This document shows, one piece after another, positions 5,024 to 5,159 of a stretch of 5,159 nucleotides of DNA. The notes under the pieces were generated by a model. That model ran no database searches, had not been told where the DNA came from, and worked only from the letters and a program-made list of their open reading frames with translations. The translations under genes and the position numbers were made by a program. This stretch comes from Allobaculum sp. (GTDB taxonomy: Bacteria > Bacillota_I > Bacilli_A > Erysipelotrichales > Erysipelotrichaceae). The stretch is taken from contig JAAVAY010000012.1 of assembly GCA_014803815.1 (NCBI GenBank), forward strand, positions 1 through 5,159, written 5' to 3'. Within the stretch, counting starts at the first letter, position 1. Each line of letters starts with the position of its first letter.

Positions 5024-5159
5024 ATGGTAAAACAACCTGTAATCCTTGTTGTCATGGATGGTATTGGCATTAGTGATAACGTCCTTGGCAATGCGGTAAA
5101 AATGGCTTATAAACCTCATCTTGATGAATTATGGAAAAATTGCCCTCATACTGAACTTC
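5024..5159 (+). CDS. gpmI: 2,3-bisphosphoglycerate-independent phosphoglycerate mutase, N-terminal part
   Basis: The first 45 codons are visible and the rest lies beyond the window (family length about 510 residues). The enzyme interconverts 3- and 2-phosphoglycerate in cytoplasmic glycolysis and gluconeogenesis, using two manganese ions and a phosphoserine intermediate, without a bisphosphoglycerate cofactor. The sequence PVILVVMDGIG matches the alkaline-phosphatase-superfamily start of iPGM, with Asp12 as the expected metal ligand. LGNAV...PHLDELW..CPHTEL matches the conserved segment that follows (GNAV, P-x-LD-x-LW, PHT-x-L). The catalytic serine near residue 62 is outside the window. GIG replaces the commoner GWG. 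The gene has its own promoter and ribosome binding site, with a cre-like operator at the -10. Related phosphopentomutases share the metal motif but not the GNAV/PHT pattern. Confidence 0.95.
   Translation, partial: MVKQPVILVVMDGIGISDNVLGNAVKMAYKPHLDELWKNCPHTEL

Overview
The window is AT-rich, low-GC DNA. Codon use, purine-rich ribosome binding sites, a CcpA-type operator and the protein families all point to a Firmicute (Bacillota). The leucine-rich-repeat surface protein and the style of the phosphoglycerate mutase N-terminus would suit the Erysipelotrichia, but this is an impression and not a proven assignment. Two host genes run off the window edges. Between them lies about 3 kb holding a broken transposon-type nuclease gene and much non-coding, hairpin-rich DNA.

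Region 1 (1-1945, minus strand): the first 648 residues of a large secreted surface protein. It has a signal peptide, a leucine-rich-repeat region, then beta-rich Ig-like modules. Its C-terminus is outside the window. Region 2 (about 1946-2405): just upstream of that gene is a 48-codon stub that begins like a signal peptide and then loses any secretory character. Beyond it is a stretch open on both strands, closed by a 78-nt hairpin that looks like a bidirectional terminator.

Region 3 (about 2406-4212, minus strand): a TnpB/OrfB gene of the IS200/IS605-IS1341 type. One missing A in an A-run splits it into a 313-residue N-terminal part and a C-terminal zinc-ribbon part. All three expected RuvC motifs and the four zinc cysteines survive on either side of the break. 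No TnpA transposase is present. Downstream of the gene, 2620-2830 is dense in hairpins and is the best candidate for the element's right end and its guide (omega/reRNA) scaffold.

Region 4 (4213-5023): about 800 bases without a convincing gene. It contains small inverted repeats, an orphan Shine-Dalgarno-like sequence and a near-consensus catabolite operator. Its last part is a clear promoter with a second catabolite operator over the -10 region and a good ribosome binding site. Region 5 (5024-5159, plus strand): the first 45 codons of cofactor-independent phosphoglycerate mutase (gpmI), a glycolytic enzyme that the cre-like operator may tie to carbon status.

The two host genes appear functionally unrelated. 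The transposon remnant sits between them, and I see no evidence of a multi-gene defence or biosynthetic system here.
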